DNA of 14,893 bases, taken from assembly GCA_964622375.1 (NCBI GenBank), contig CAZUQA010000015.1:1-14893 (forward strand), given 5' to 3'. This stretch comes from CAZUQA01 sp964622375 (GTDB lineage: Bacteria; Bacillota_I; Bacilli_A; Erysipelotrichales; Erysipelotrichaceae). Positions 6,712 through 14,666 of the stretch are shown here, in pieces; positions within the stretch are counted from its first letter, which is position 1; each line of letters opens with the position of its first letter. Below the pieces are notes generated by a model. That model worked only from the letters and a program-made list of their open reading frames with translations. It did not search any database and had not been told where the DNA came from. Both the position numbers and the translations under genes were made by a program.

Positions 6712-7290
6712 ATGAGAAAAATCATTTTGGGGCTTTGTTGCTTGTTGGTGTTAACAGCTTGCGAAAAAGGTCAACTAAAATCGGAAAACAATTATGAAAA
6801 CCCAACTATCGCCGAGTTACCGATGGCCGATATCAGTGGTTATCGTAATCTAAAGGCGAACCCTTTAGTGAAAAAAGGCAGCTTGCGCTTGGTCCTGGAT
6901 ATTTATCAGGAAGGCGGAGCTATGGTGTTTTATGTTGGGATGTCTTCCTGTGTCAACTGTCTGGAGTTCTTTCCGGTTTTATTGGAAGTTGCTACGGAAT
7001 ACAATATTCCGGTAGTTTATGTCGATGCCAGATTAGAACCGCACCCGGAAACCAATCCGGATTATTTTGAATTTCTGCAGGTTTTCAGCGACTTTCTCGA
7101 TGTTGATGAAGAAGGTAATAAAGACATCTTTATGCCCTATACCGTCTTTGCCAAAGACGGCAAGGTCTTAGCCTACTATATCGGCGGTGCTGAGAATTAT
7201 GATCCTATTGCCGACGGACCGATGAGTGAAAAACAGATCAAAAGTGTAAAAAAAGATTTATACAAAGGTTTTGATAAAGTAGGAAAGTAG
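6712..7290 (+). CDS. Thioredoxin-like lipoprotein with CVNC motif
   Basis: A 192-residue protein with a short lipoprotein signal peptide (MRKIIL, hydrophobic core, lipobox LTAC with the lipidated cysteine at position 17). The mature part contains a thioredoxin-like region: a strand AMVFYVG (70-76), the C-x-x-C pair C80-V-N-C83 followed by an FFPVLLEVA helix, a VVYVDAR strand (101-107) and a probable cis-proline at P142 before the next strand (YTVFAKDGKVL). This suggests a membrane-anchored thiol reductase, oxidase or peroxidase-assisting protein outside the cell; the family is close to short thioredoxin-fold lipoproteins sometimes called bacteriocin-transport accessory proteins. It is the first gene of the operon, with GGAG (6701-6704) seven bases before the ATG. 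The redox partner is unknown, and the link to the sugar- and phosphonate-type enzymes downstream is only positional. Confidence 0.75.
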   Translation: MRKIILGLCCLLVLTACEKGQLKSENNYENPTIAELPMADISGYRNLKANPLVKKGSLRLVLDIYQEGGAMVFYVGMSSCVNCLEFFPVLLEVATEYNIPVVYVDARLEPHPETNPDYFEFLQVFSDFLDVDEEGNKDIFMPYTVFAKDGKVLAYYIGGAENYDPIADGPMSEKQIKSVKKDLYKGFDKVGK

Positions 7291-7315
7291 TATTTGTCAT
7301 TAAGGGGATTGTGAA

Positions 7316-8227
7316 ATGAAGGATATAGCGCTAGTTATACTAGCCGCCGGCATCGGTTCAAGATACGGTGGCTTGAAACAAATTGACGCAGTCGGTGATA
7401 ATGGCGAGGCGATCATTGATTTTTCCATTTATGATGCCATTGCTGCCGGTTTCAGCAAAGTTTACCTGATAATCAAAGAAGAGCATCGCGCATTGTTTGC
7501 GCAAAATATCGGCGATAAACTGGAAAAGTTTATCCGGGTAGAATATGTCTACCAAAATCTAAATGACTTGCCGCCGGGTTTTGACTTGCCTGCAGGTCGT
7601 AGTAAACCTTGGGGGACGACCCAGGCTTTACTGGCTTGTCGCGGTATTGTCAAGGAACCTTTTGCGATAATCAATGCTGATGATTATTACGGCAAAAGCG
7701 CTTTTACCAAAATCTTTGACTTTTTAGAAAATGAAGTTGGTCAATATAATTATGGTATGGTGGGCTTTAAATGTGCCAATACCTTAAGCGATGCCGGGGC
7801 TGTAACCCGGGCTTTGTGCCACGAAAAAGCTGGCTACCTCAGCAGCATCGAAGAGCTGCAAAAAGTCTTTCGACAAAATGGTGAGATTTGTTATGAAAGT
7901 GCTGAAGGTTTAAGGTATTTAAGCGGTCAAGAACCGGTCAGTATGAATTTCTGGGGCTTTGAACCCAGTATCTTTGACTTGTTGACTGCGGTTTTTACCA
8001 GGTTTCTACAGCGGGAGTGCCAAAATGATCCTTTAAAATGTGAGCATGTCATACCAACCGCCATTGCCGAGTTGATAAAAACTACAGCTGTCAGGGTTAA
8101 GGTTTTGACCAGCAGCGATAATTGGTATGGCATCACCTATCAAGAAGATAAGCCACAGATTGTGGCAGCAATACAAAAAATGAAGGATGAGGACTTATAT
8201 CCTCAGAAATTATGGGAGATAAAATAA
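7316..8227 (+). CDS. Nucleotidyltransferase family protein (NTP transferase fold)
   Basis: The 303-residue protein opens with the sugar-nucleotidyltransferase signature LAAGIGSRYGGLKQ (9-22), which binds the NTP phosphates, then has an SKPWGTTQALL segment (96-106) and INADDYYG (119-126), whose aspartates should bind the catalytic metal. Such enzymes join a phosphorylated compound to an NTP to make an activated donor. The GSRYGGLKQ form belongs to a family common in clostridia whose substrate is not established; it differs from RmlA and GalU by the GGLKQ element in place of the usual RLxPLT/KA pattern. It lies 25 bases after the lipoprotein gene, with AAGGGG (7302-7307) before its ATG, and ends in a TAATG overlap with the peptidase gene. 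It is clearly a different type from the cytidylyltransferase at the operon's end. Confidence 0.8.
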   Translation: MKDIALVILAAGIGSRYGGLKQIDAVGDNGEAIIDFSIYDAIAAGFSKVYLIIKEEHRALFAQNIGDKLEKFIRVEYVYQNLNDLPPGFDLPAGRSKPWGTTQALLACRGIVKEPFAIINADDYYGKSAFTKIFDFLENEVGQYNYGMVGFKCANTLSDAGAVTRALCHEKAGYLSSIEELQKVFRQNGEICYESAEGLRYLSGQEPVSMNFWGFEPSIFDLLTAVFTRFLQRECQNDPLKCEHVIPTAIAELIKTTAVRVKVLTSSDNWYGITYQEDKPQIVAAIQKMKDEDLYPQKLWEIK

Positions 8228-9459
8228 TGGATTTCACAAAAAGAAGACAGGAATTAAGCACGAAGCTGAGTGAGAACAGTTGGCTGGTTTTATTTGCCGG
8301 GGAAGAAGTAATTCGCAATGCGGATGAGCTGTATCCTTTTTCGGTCAATCACAGCTTCTATTATTACAGCGGTATTGAACAAAAGAACAGTATTTTGGTC
8401 TTAGCGAAAATAAACGGGGTTTATGAAGAAAAACTGTTTATTTTACCTAATGACCCTTTACAAGCCAAGTGGATTGGTGAATTTTTAAGCCCTGATCAGG
8501 CGCGCGAGATTTCCGGCATCAACAACGTCAAGCTTATTTCCGAGTTTATCACCCAACTTGAAGAAGCTTTGCTTTACGGTGGTTTGCGTAATATTTACTT
8601 GGATTTAGAGCACCGACGCTCAGACCTCTATGAAAAGCGGAATTTCCGGGATGTTGTTAGAAAAAATTATCCGACTTTAGAGATCAGAAACTGCTTCCTG
8701 GATATCGCTAGCCAACGCTGTGTAAAAGATGCCCAAGAGATAGAATGTATAAAAAAAGCCATCGAAATTACCGGTAAAGCTTTGGAGGCTGTGCGACTGA
8801 CTTTGAAAGCCGGCTACTATGAGTATCAAATCGCCGCTTTATTTGAATATAATGCCAAGGCTAACGGAGTCAAAGAATTGGCTTTCAATACTATTGCAGC
8901 CGCTGGTGTTAATGCGACGGTATTACACTATTGGGCTAACAACTGTGTGCTAGCAGAAGGAGCGATGCTTTTACTAGATTTAGGGGTAAAGTTTAACCAC
9001 TATGCGGCCGACATAAGCCGGACTTATCCGGTCAGTGGAGCTTTTGATGAGCGACAAAGAGCCATTTATCAGTTGGTTTTAAATGGCCAGAAAATGGTCA
9101 TGGCAAAGATTCAACCGGGCATTACTACCGGTGAACTCAATGATTTATTGAAAGCCTACTATGTCAAGGAGTTGAGCAATATCGGATTGATCACACAGCC
9201 GGAACAAGTGGAAAACTATTATTGGCATGGTGTATCCCACGGTTTGGGTCTGGATACCCATGATATCGGGATCCTGAAAAAACAAGCACTGGTTGCCGGA
9301 AATGTGATAACAGTTGAGCCGGGCCTGTATATCAGCGAATGGGGAATCGGTGTAAGGATCGAAGATAATGTTCTGGTTACTCCCAGCGGCTATGAAAATC
9401 TGAGTAGCGCTATTGCTAAAGAGATTAATGAAATTGAAGGCGTCTTTAATGTTCGCTAA
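8227..9459 (+). CDS. pepP: Xaa-Pro aminopeptidase (M24B, PepP-like)
   Basis: A 410-residue metalloaminopeptidase that removes N-terminal residues preceding proline. The N-terminal aminopeptidase-P domain (about 1-165) includes LVLFAGE and the FYYYSGI element; the C-terminal pita-bread domain carries all five expected metal ligands: D251 (LLLDLG), D262 (AADISRTY), H338 (GVSHGLGLDTHD), E364 (TVEPGLY) and E379 (RIEDNV), along with HYWANN at 234-239. A start at 8227 is chosen over the in-frame ATG at 8212: it places GGGAG (8214-8218) eight bases upstream, gives the typical MxFTxRR N-terminus and makes a TAATG overlap with the preceding stop. It is probably cytoplasmic, as no signal peptide is seen. 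Its role beside transferase genes is unclear and may be only co-transcription. Confidence 0.92.
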   Translation: MDFTKRRQELSTKLSENSWLVLFAGEEVIRNADELYPFSVNHSFYYYSGIEQKNSILVLAKINGVYEEKLFILPNDPLQAKWIGEFLSPDQAREISGINNVKLISEFITQLEEALLYGGLRNIYLDLEHRRSDLYEKRNFRDVVRKNYPTLEIRNCFLDIASQRCVKDAQEIECIKKAIEITGKALEAVRLTLKAGYYEYQIAALFEYNAKANGVKELAFNTIAAAGVNATVLHYWANNCVLAEGAMLLLDLGVKFNHYAADISRTYPVSGAFDERQRAIYQLVLNGQKMVMAKIQPGITTGELNDLLKAYYVKELSNIGLITQPEQVENYYWHGVSHGLGLDTHDIGILKKQALVAGNVITVEPGLYISEWGIGVRIEDNVLVTPSGYENLSSAIAKEINEIEGVFNVR

Positions 9460-10429
9460 ACTGCAACGCTTGGGTTTAGGCGGCATCCCTTTGCAGGGTG
9501 GTAGCCCAGAAAGCACCAAAACTTTGATTGAAAAAATGGCAGAGGACGGGTATTTTCTAATTGACAGTGCTAAAGTCTATGGCGTCAGTGAAGCTTGGAT
9601 TGGCGTGGCTGTCAAAGATCGGCGCTCTCAAGTCTTTTTAGCATCCAAAAGCATGGCACGGGATTACCGCCAAATGCGCGCTGATATCGCTGACAGTCTG
9701 GAGAAATTTCAAACGGACTATATCGATCTCTATCAGTGCCATAACATCGCCAATGAAAAAGACTACCAAACTGTTATGGGAGAGGGCGGAGCTTATCAAG
9801 CGTTGCTGGAAGCTCAAGCTGCCGGTCAAATAAAGCACATCGGTGTCAGTTCACATTCTGTGGCTTTTATGGCGGAGAAACTTGATGAAATGCCGTTTGT
9901 CAGCCTGCAAATTCCCTTTAATATCATTGAAGAAGAAGGTCGTCAACTGTTAAGACGCGCCAAAGAAAAAGGTTTATTGACTATAGCGATGAAACCACTG
10001 TGTGGTGGCGTTATCGCTGATCGGGCTTTGGCCCTGCGCTTTTTCAACAATGATCCGGTAGTCGATATTGTTTTGGCCGGTATGGCTGAGCTTAAGGAAT
10101 ATTTAGCGAATAAAGAAGCATTGAATGGCGAATTTACAACAGACGATGAAGCGCAAGCTACAAGTTTAAAAGCTGAACTGGGACAAAATTTCTGTCGCCG
10201 TTGCGGTTATTGTTTGCCCTGTCCGGTAGCAATTAATATCCCGATGGTGTGGGTGTGTGAATTGTATGATAAACGCTATGGCTTAAAGCAGTGGGCGAAG
10301 TCACGCTACAATTCTTTGGCGGTTAAAGCTGATCAGTGTATTGGCTGTGGTAATTGCGAAGCTTCCTGCCCTTATCAACTAAAAATAATTGACAAGATGC
10401 ATGAAATGGCGACATTTTTTAAAGATTGA
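9449..10429 (+). CDS. Aldo/keto reductase with C-terminal double 4Fe-4S ferredoxin domain
   Basis: The 326-residue protein has an AKR barrel with the full catalytic tetrad, D39 and Y44 in the IDSAKVYG segment, K67 (ASKSM) and H98 (LYQCHN), and a C-terminal extension holding two iron-sulfur cluster motifs: C249, C252, C255, C258 (CRRCGYCLPCP) and C297, C300, C303, C307 (CIGCGNCEASCP). This is the ferredoxin-type AKR family common in anaerobes, thought to reduce carbonyls with NAD(P)H and possibly pass electrons through the clusters; the substrate is unknown. ATG 9449 is preferred to the in-frame ATG at 9413: it has AAGG (9437-9440) at a suitable distance, overlaps the peptidase gene by 11 rather than 47 bases, and starts just before the family's RLGLGG segment. 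The two clusters point to an anaerobic lifestyle. Confidence 0.88.
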   Translation: MFAKLQRLGLGGIPLQGGSPESTKTLIEKMAEDGYFLIDSAKVYGVSEAWIGVAVKDRRSQVFLASKSMARDYRQMRADIADSLEKFQTDYIDLYQCHNIANEKDYQTVMGEGGAYQALLEAQAAGQIKHIGVSSHSVAFMAEKLDEMPFVSLQIPFNIIEEEGRQLLRRAKEKGLLTIAMKPLCGGVIADRALALRFFNNDPVVDIVLAGMAELKEYLANKEALNGEFTTDDEAQATSLKAELGQNFCRRCGYCLPCPVAINIPMVWVCELYDKRYGLKQWAKSRYNSLAVKADQCIGCGNCEASCPYQLKIIDKMHEMATFFKD

Positions 10430-10439
10430 TTAACAGCTG

Positions 10440-10451
10440 ATTGCGCGCAAT
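10440..10451. repeat. 12-bp perfect palindrome between the aldo/keto reductase and aminotransferase genes
   Basis: ATTGCGCGCAAT is self-complementary over all 12 bases and sits in the 51-base gap, the longest within this operon, 30 bases before the aminotransferase start codon. It has no loop and no T-run, so it is not a terminator. It could be a regulator binding site, or chance. Confidence 0.35.
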
Positions 10452-10480
10452 AAAGAGAAAAGTTCTAAAGGAGTAAAGCA

Positions 10481-11608
10481 ATGAAGATTCAGAGAAATAT
10501 CTTATTAAACCCCGGTCCGGCTACAACGACCGACACTGTGAAACTGGCGCAGTTGGTACCGGATATCTGTCCGCGGGAAAAGGAATTTGCGGAGCTGTTA
10601 AGTGCATTGCGTCAAGATTTACTGAAGATTGTGCATGGTGATCCGGAAAAATACACCTGCGTGCTTTTTTGCGGGTCCGGGACTTTGAATATGGATGTTT
10701 GTTTGAATTCTTTACTTCCAGCCGATAAAAAAATACTGATTATCAACAACGGCACTTACAGTAGCCGGGGCGTGGAAATTTGTCAGTATTATAACTTACC
10801 TTTTATTGAAATGCGCTTACCTTTTGATGAGATAGTTGACTTTGCGGAGCTAGAAAAGCTCTTACAAGAAAATCCCGATATTTATCTGGTTTATACTACC
10901 CACCAAGAGACGGTTAGTGGTTTGCTCAACCCCATCAGGGAAATCGGCGCCTTGGTACATAAATATCAGGGCATTTTAGTGGTCGATACTACTTCGACCT
11001 ACGCTTTGTTGCCTCTTGATATTGAACAAGATAATATCGATTTCTGTATGGCTTCAGCGCAAAAGGGGATTCAGGCGATGACCGGTCTGTCCTATATCAT
11101 CGGCAGTATTGCGGAAATTGAAGCTTCTAAGCACTATCCCAAACGTTCTTACTACTGCAATCTCTATTTACAGTATGATTTTTTCAAGAAAAACGGGGAA
11201 ATGCATTTCACACCGCCGGTACAGACGATCTATGCAGCTAAACAAGCATTACAGGAGTATTTCGCTGAAGGGGAAACAGCTAAATATCATAGGCACCTGC
11301 GCGTCCACGAAACGATATTGGCTAATCTTGCGCGTTTAGGCTTTAAGACAATACTGCCCAAAGAGAAACAAGCCGGTTTAGTAGCAGCCGTCAAGTATCC
11401 CGATGATGAAAACTGGGATTTTTTCAAAATCCACGACTATTGTTACCAACGGGGCTTTACCATTTACCCCGGCAGAATAGCAGCTACAAATTCTTTTCGC
11501 CTTTGTTCTTTAGGGGCCATCGATGTCATTGACATCGAAAACTTCTTTGTGGTTTTTGAGGCCGCCTTGCGTTACTATCAGGTAAGTCTGCCAATCCGTT
11601 ATAACTGA
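10481..11608 (+). CDS. PhnW-like class V aminotransferase (2-aminoethylphosphonate:pyruvate transaminase type)
   Basis: A 375-residue, PLP-dependent class V aminotransferase. The N-terminal LLNPGPATT segment (8-16), CGSGTLNMDV (64-73), ETVSGLLNPI (143-152), VVDTTSTY (167-174, D169 for the PLP nitrogen) and SAQKGIQ (192-198, K195 forming the PLP Schiff base) match the PhnW group, in which SANKCIQ and LxTPGPLTT occupy these places. PhnW interconverts phosphonoacetaldehyde plus alanine with 2-aminoethylphosphonate plus pyruvate. AAGGAG (10468-10473) is seven bases before the ATG. The partner gene downstream, a CTP-dependent nucleotidyltransferase, and the absence of a phnX hydrolase suggest the biosynthetic direction. 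Related serine or alanine:glyoxylate aminotransferases are the alternative, so no symbol is assigned. Confidence 0.72.
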   Translation: MKIQRNILLNPGPATTTDTVKLAQLVPDICPREKEFAELLSALRQDLLKIVHGDPEKYTCVLFCGSGTLNMDVCLNSLLPADKKILIINNGTYSSRGVEICQYYNLPFIEMRLPFDEIVDFAELEKLLQENPDIYLVYTTHQETVSGLLNPIREIGALVHKYQGILVVDTTSTYALLPLDIEQDNIDFCMASAQKGIQAMTGLSYIIGSIAEIEASKHYPKRSYYCNLYLQYDFFKKNGEMHFTPPVQTIYAAKQALQEYFAEGETAKYHRHLRVHETILANLARLGFKTILPKEKQAGLVAAVKYPDDENWDFFKIHDYCYQRGFTIYPGRIAATNSFRLCSLGAIDVIDIENFFVVFEAALRYYQVSLPIRYN

Positions 11609-11626
11609 GATAGCCGGGAGTTAATG

Positions 11627-12349
11627 ATGAAAAGTAATAAAGAAATTGCGGTAATTATGGCAGCCGGTTTAGGAAGCCGCATGTTACCTTTAACGGAAAC
11701 CCTAGCGAAACCTTTGATACCGGTTTTCGCTACACCGATGATAGAAACCCTAATCTCAGCCTTGCTTAAACGCGAAGTGGAAAAACTCTATATTGTCACC
11801 GGTTATAAAAGTGAACAGTTTGACTACTTAAGCGCTAAATACTCAAATATTACCTTGGTAAAAAATGAAGAATATAACACGAAGAATAATATCTCATCAT
11901 TAAACCTGGTCTGTGATTATTTAGGAGCCGCTAATTGTTTTATTTGTGAAGCTGATCTCTTGGTCAATGATGAAACGATATTTTTCTTTGATTTTCAGCA
12001 ATCATGTTACTTTGGGAAATTTGTTAGCGGTTACTCCAGCGATTGGGTCTTCGAGATGGAAGCTGAGCGCATAACAAAGATTACTAAAGGCGGGACTGAC
12101 CTTTTTAACATGACAGGAGTCAGCTATTGGCTCAAGGAAGATGCTAAGCAAATTGCCCAAGCAGTCCGGGCTGCTAGCCTGGTTGCGGATAACGATCAAC
12201 GCTTTTGGGATGAAATTGTCAATCTACTATTGGATAAAATCGACTTGACTATCTACCCGGTTACAGCCAAGCAGTTGGTTGAAATAGATACCGTGGCGGA
12301 ATTGCAGGAAGTACGCAGAACCCTTGCCGCTGCCGACTATATTGCCTGA
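11627..12349 (+). CDS. LicC/PntC-like cytidylyltransferase, probably for 2-aminoethylphosphonate
   Basis: The 240-residue protein resembles LicC (CTP:phosphocholine cytidylyltransferase) along its length: the CTP-binding signature AAGLGSRMLPLTETLAKPL (12-30), VTGYKSEQFDYL (57-68), KNNISSLNLV (86-95), a metal-binding EAD at 108-110, the MTGVSYWL segment (162-169), RFWDE (192-196) and VEIDT (218-222), whose E219 and D221 should complete the metal site. The close PntC branch uses CTP and 2-aminoethylphosphonate to make the CMP-activated donor for phosphonate-decorated lipids or glycans. The preceding PhnW-like gene, 18 bases upstream, supports this over choline phosphate, but the substrate cannot be read from sequence. 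ATG 11627 is preferred to 11624 because GGGAG (11616-11620) is then six bases away. Confidence 0.68.
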   Translation: MKSNKEIAVIMAAGLGSRMLPLTETLAKPLIPVFATPMIETLISALLKREVEKLYIVTGYKSEQFDYLSAKYSNITLVKNEEYNTKNNISSLNLVCDYLGAANCFICEADLLVNDETIFFFDFQQSCYFGKFVSGYSSDWVFEMEAERITKITKGGTDLFNMTGVSYWLKEDAKQIAQAVRAASLVADNDQRFWDEIVNLLLDKIDLTIYPVTAKQLVEIDTVAELQEVRRTLAAADYIA

Positions 12350-12376
12350 TAACAGGGAAAATATATGTCTTCCGGC

Positions 12377-12405
12377 AAAAAAGCAAGGTGCTACTTGCTT
12401 TTTTT
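12377..12405. terminator. Strong bidirectional intrinsic terminator
   Basis: An 11-bp perfect stem (AAAAAAGCAAG at 12377-12387 and CTTGCTTTTTT at 12394-12404) closes a GTGCTA loop. On the plus strand seven T follow the stem core (12399-12405); on the minus strand the A-run reads as six T. It lies between two convergent operons, 27 bases after the cytidylyltransferase stop and 50 bases beyond the end of the ABC ATPase gene, so it serves both. Confidence 0.88.
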
Positions 12406-12454
12406 GTGGGGCTGACAAATGCTTGTTTTATGTAAGGCGAGTTTCTTGTTGTTT

Positions 12455-13141
12455 TTAGCTTGATCGATTTTTTCTGGCAAAATACTTAGCAAGCAGTTCT
12501 TCGTTGCTGGGCACAACTTGTTTGTTGTCGATAATATAGATTTGATCGCAGAGCTCTTTGATGTCTTCGTGGTTATGTGAGGTTAACAGCAAGGTTTTAC
12601 CTTCGGCTTGCAAGATGCTGATGAATTCTTTGACATCGTTGTATGTTTGGAAATCTAAAGAATTGAAAGGTTCATCAAAAACCAAGATTTCCTGATTTTC
12701 CATTATGGCTTGAGCCAGACCGAGCTTTTGTTTCATGCCCAAAGAATAGTTAGCGACTTTAGTTTTATTTTGGGGATCTAGCCCTAATAAATACATGGCT
12801 GCTTTGATTTGTTCATCATTGATAAGCCCGCGAATATTAGCTAGAAATTTGAGATTACTAAAGCCATCATAAAGGCCAATGAAACCCGGAGAATTGATGA
12901 AGACGCCAACATTGGCCGGGAAGTCGATTTTATCGCCCAGCAGTTCGCCGCCAACCAAGACCTGACCACTATCTGGTTTGGTAATGCCGCAAATCAGCTT
13001 AAAAAGCACCGACTTGCCGCTACCATTAGCACCGATAATTCCGACGGTTGTACCGACAGGGATAGCTAGCGAAACATCATGCAAAATCATTTGGCCACGA
13101 AATTGCTTTGACACGTTTTTTAGTTCAATACAGTTAGACAT
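12455..13141 (-). CDS. ABC transporter ATP-binding protein
   Basis: A 228-residue nucleotide-binding subunit with Walker A GANGSGKS (37-44), signature YSLGMKQKL (132-140), Walker B ILVFDEP (152-158) with catalytic E157, D-loop SLD (161-163) and the switch histidine H189. The layout resembles the ABC-2/BcrA-type exporters used for antimicrobial peptides, antibiotics or cell-surface compounds. At the Q-loop, where Gln or the Glu of BcrA-like proteins is normally found before TPG, the sequence is FINSPGF with N83. A perfect AGGAGG on the minus strand (13155-13150) is eight bases before the ATG and overlaps the stop codon of the permease gene, so the two are translationally coupled. The substrate is unknown, and it is the last gene of its operon. 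Confidence 0.92.
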   Translation of the reverse strand: MSNCIELKNVSKQFRGQMILHDVSLAIPVGTTVGIIGANGSGKSVLFKLICGITKPDSGQVLVGGELLGDKIDFPANVGVFINSPGFIGLYDGFSNLKFLANIRGLINDEQIKAAMYLLGLDPQNKTKVANYSLGMKQKLGLAQAIMENQEILVFDEPFNSLDFQTYNDVKEFISILQAEGKTLLLTSHNHEDIKELCDQIYIIDNKQVVPSNEELLAKYFARKNRSS

Positions 13142-13153
13142 AAATGATTCCTC

Positions 13154-14656
13154 CTAATTATGTGGTAAATACTTATAAAACTTCGTAGTAAGTAAGCCGA
13201 GAAGTATAAAACTCGCGCTAAATAATACAATAAGGACGGTAGGGACTGACAAAGCGCTATCGACTCCTGGCAGTATATTGCTTCTTTGCAGACTGGAAAG
13301 TCCAAAAGGGAGAAGACGCCAGGGCTCTAGCGGAATAACACAAGACAAATTAAGCGCAATTAACAGGAAAAAGCTCAGAGTTATTTGCCCCCACCGGCAA
13401 TAGATGACGGTTATAAAGAGCAACTGATTAATTACATCCCATATTTTCAAAGCAACCGCTTTAGCCAATAGAGCTAAAGCGGCACTGTCAATTGGCAAAC
13501 CTAGTAGCAACAAGGCTAGAGATGGAAAAAAGACAAGATAGAGTCCATACAACAAAAGAAACAGCAAAGCGACACTCAGTAGCCCAAAAAGTAAAGAGTG
13601 GCGTTTTTTTAAGCGCGCAGTTACAAATAGCGAATATTCTCTGTTGACTTTTTCAATAAATACGGCAAGCAGATAAATTGGGGTATTATTCAATAACAGC
13701 ATTTCAATGAAACTCAGGATATGGAATTCCGCCATGCCATGTCCGGCAAATAGCTGGATTATCAGCTCTTCACTGTTATTGATGTTCGGGTTTTGCCAAT
13801 ATTTCCAAAAAATCAGGCTAACAACAACAGCGGCACAAATAGCGGCGTTGCGCTTGCTCAAGAGTTCCTTGGCATAGTAAGAGAATAGACCACTAAACGC
13901 AACTTTGGGAAAATAGCGGCTAAAACTGCGATTTCGCTTAATACTGTAAAATATCGCGGCGACTATAGCAATGGCAGTAATGCCGGTTAACAAAAAACGT
14001 CCGTCATTTACCAGGTTGTGATGCAAAATAATCAGGTGATTAAACAGGGTTAGCGGGAGTTGTCCGAAGAAGGGGATACGCAGGCTCAACACAGAAAGCA
14101 GATAAAGTGCGATTATTACCTTAACAGCCGTAGTTTTTTCCAGAAAATGAGCGAACCAGAGCAGAATCATAATCAACAGGCTAAAACCCAATAACATGTA
14201 TGTGACAACCGCTAATAAGCAACTGAGGCTTGACGAGAAAAGCTGAGATAAATAACGGAAAAGTTCATAAGTGGGCGCCCCTTCCCATACTGACCACTGA
14301 CTTCCGTAAGGCAGGCCCAAGCCGGAAAGGGTAATAGCCGCTAATTGCACCAGCATGAAAATCCAGCTGATCACAGTTAAGGTCAACCATTTAGCGAGGA
14401 AATAGTGAAAATAACTGCGGTAGCGCAGCACAACAACTTCACTATCATCAGCAATAACAAAAAGAAAGAGTAAAAGAAACATGGGAAGCATGAAGTACAG
14501 TAAATAATAATGATCGCTAAGTACAGTCAAGCAGTGTTGAATAAAGCTGGGGTTTAAACTATTTCTTGAACTCAAGGCGAAGATAAAACTGCCGATTAAT
14601 AAAGCAGCTAAGCTCAACTTGACACTGCGATTGAAGTTTCTTGTTAGTAGATTCAT
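13154..14656 (-). CDS. ABC-2-type transporter permease, polytopic membrane protein
   Basis: A 500-residue, very hydrophobic protein with about twelve membrane segments by eye: for example near residues 12-28, 50-69, 90-110, 138-171, 174-191, 219-238 and 269-286, with several more in the C-terminal 200 residues. There are no soluble-domain motifs that I recognise, and sequence family was not identifiable; the permease call rests on the adjoining ATPase gene and topology. It is about twice the length of a standard 6-segment ABC-2 permease, as in a fused double-permease half. The stop TAG at 13156-13154 lies inside the ribosome-binding site of the ATPase gene. It starts 10 bases after the upstream membrane gene and has no strong ribosome-binding site of its own, which suggests coupling. 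Confidence 0.78.
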   Translation of the reverse strand: MNLLTRNFNRSVKLSLAALLIGSFIFALSSRNSLNPSFIQHCLTVLSDHYYLLYFMLPMFLLLFLFVIADDSEVVVLRYRSYFHYFLAKWLTLTVISWIFMLVQLAAITLSGLGLPYGSQWSVWEGAPTYELFRYLSQLFSSSLSCLLAVVTYMLLGFSLLIMILLWFAHFLEKTTAVKVIIALYLLSVLSLRIPFFGQLPLTLFNHLIILHHNLVNDGRFLLTGITAIAIVAAIFYSIKRNRSFSRYFPKVAFSGLFSYYAKELLSKRNAAICAAVVVSLIFWKYWQNPNINNSEELIIQLFAGHGMAEFHILSFIEMLLLNNTPIYLLAVFIEKVNREYSLFVTARLKKRHSLLFGLLSVALLFLLLYGLYLVFFPSLALLLLGLPIDSAALALLAKAVALKIWDVINQLLFITVIYCRWGQITLSFFLLIALNLSCVIPLEPWRLLPFGLSSLQRSNILPGVDSALSVPTVLIVLFSASFILLGLLTTKFYKYLPHN

Positions 14657-14666
14657 CTTTGCCGAC

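Noticed and set aside
9145..9519. 124-residue minus-strand open frame under the peptidase/AKR junction
   Set aside because: It lies antisense to M24 metal-ligand coding sequence and the AKR start, and has no supporting signals.
6712..12349. Mobile or recently transferred island
   Set aside because: No integrase, transposase, direct repeats or tRNA target is visible, and base composition looks continuous with the flanks by eye.
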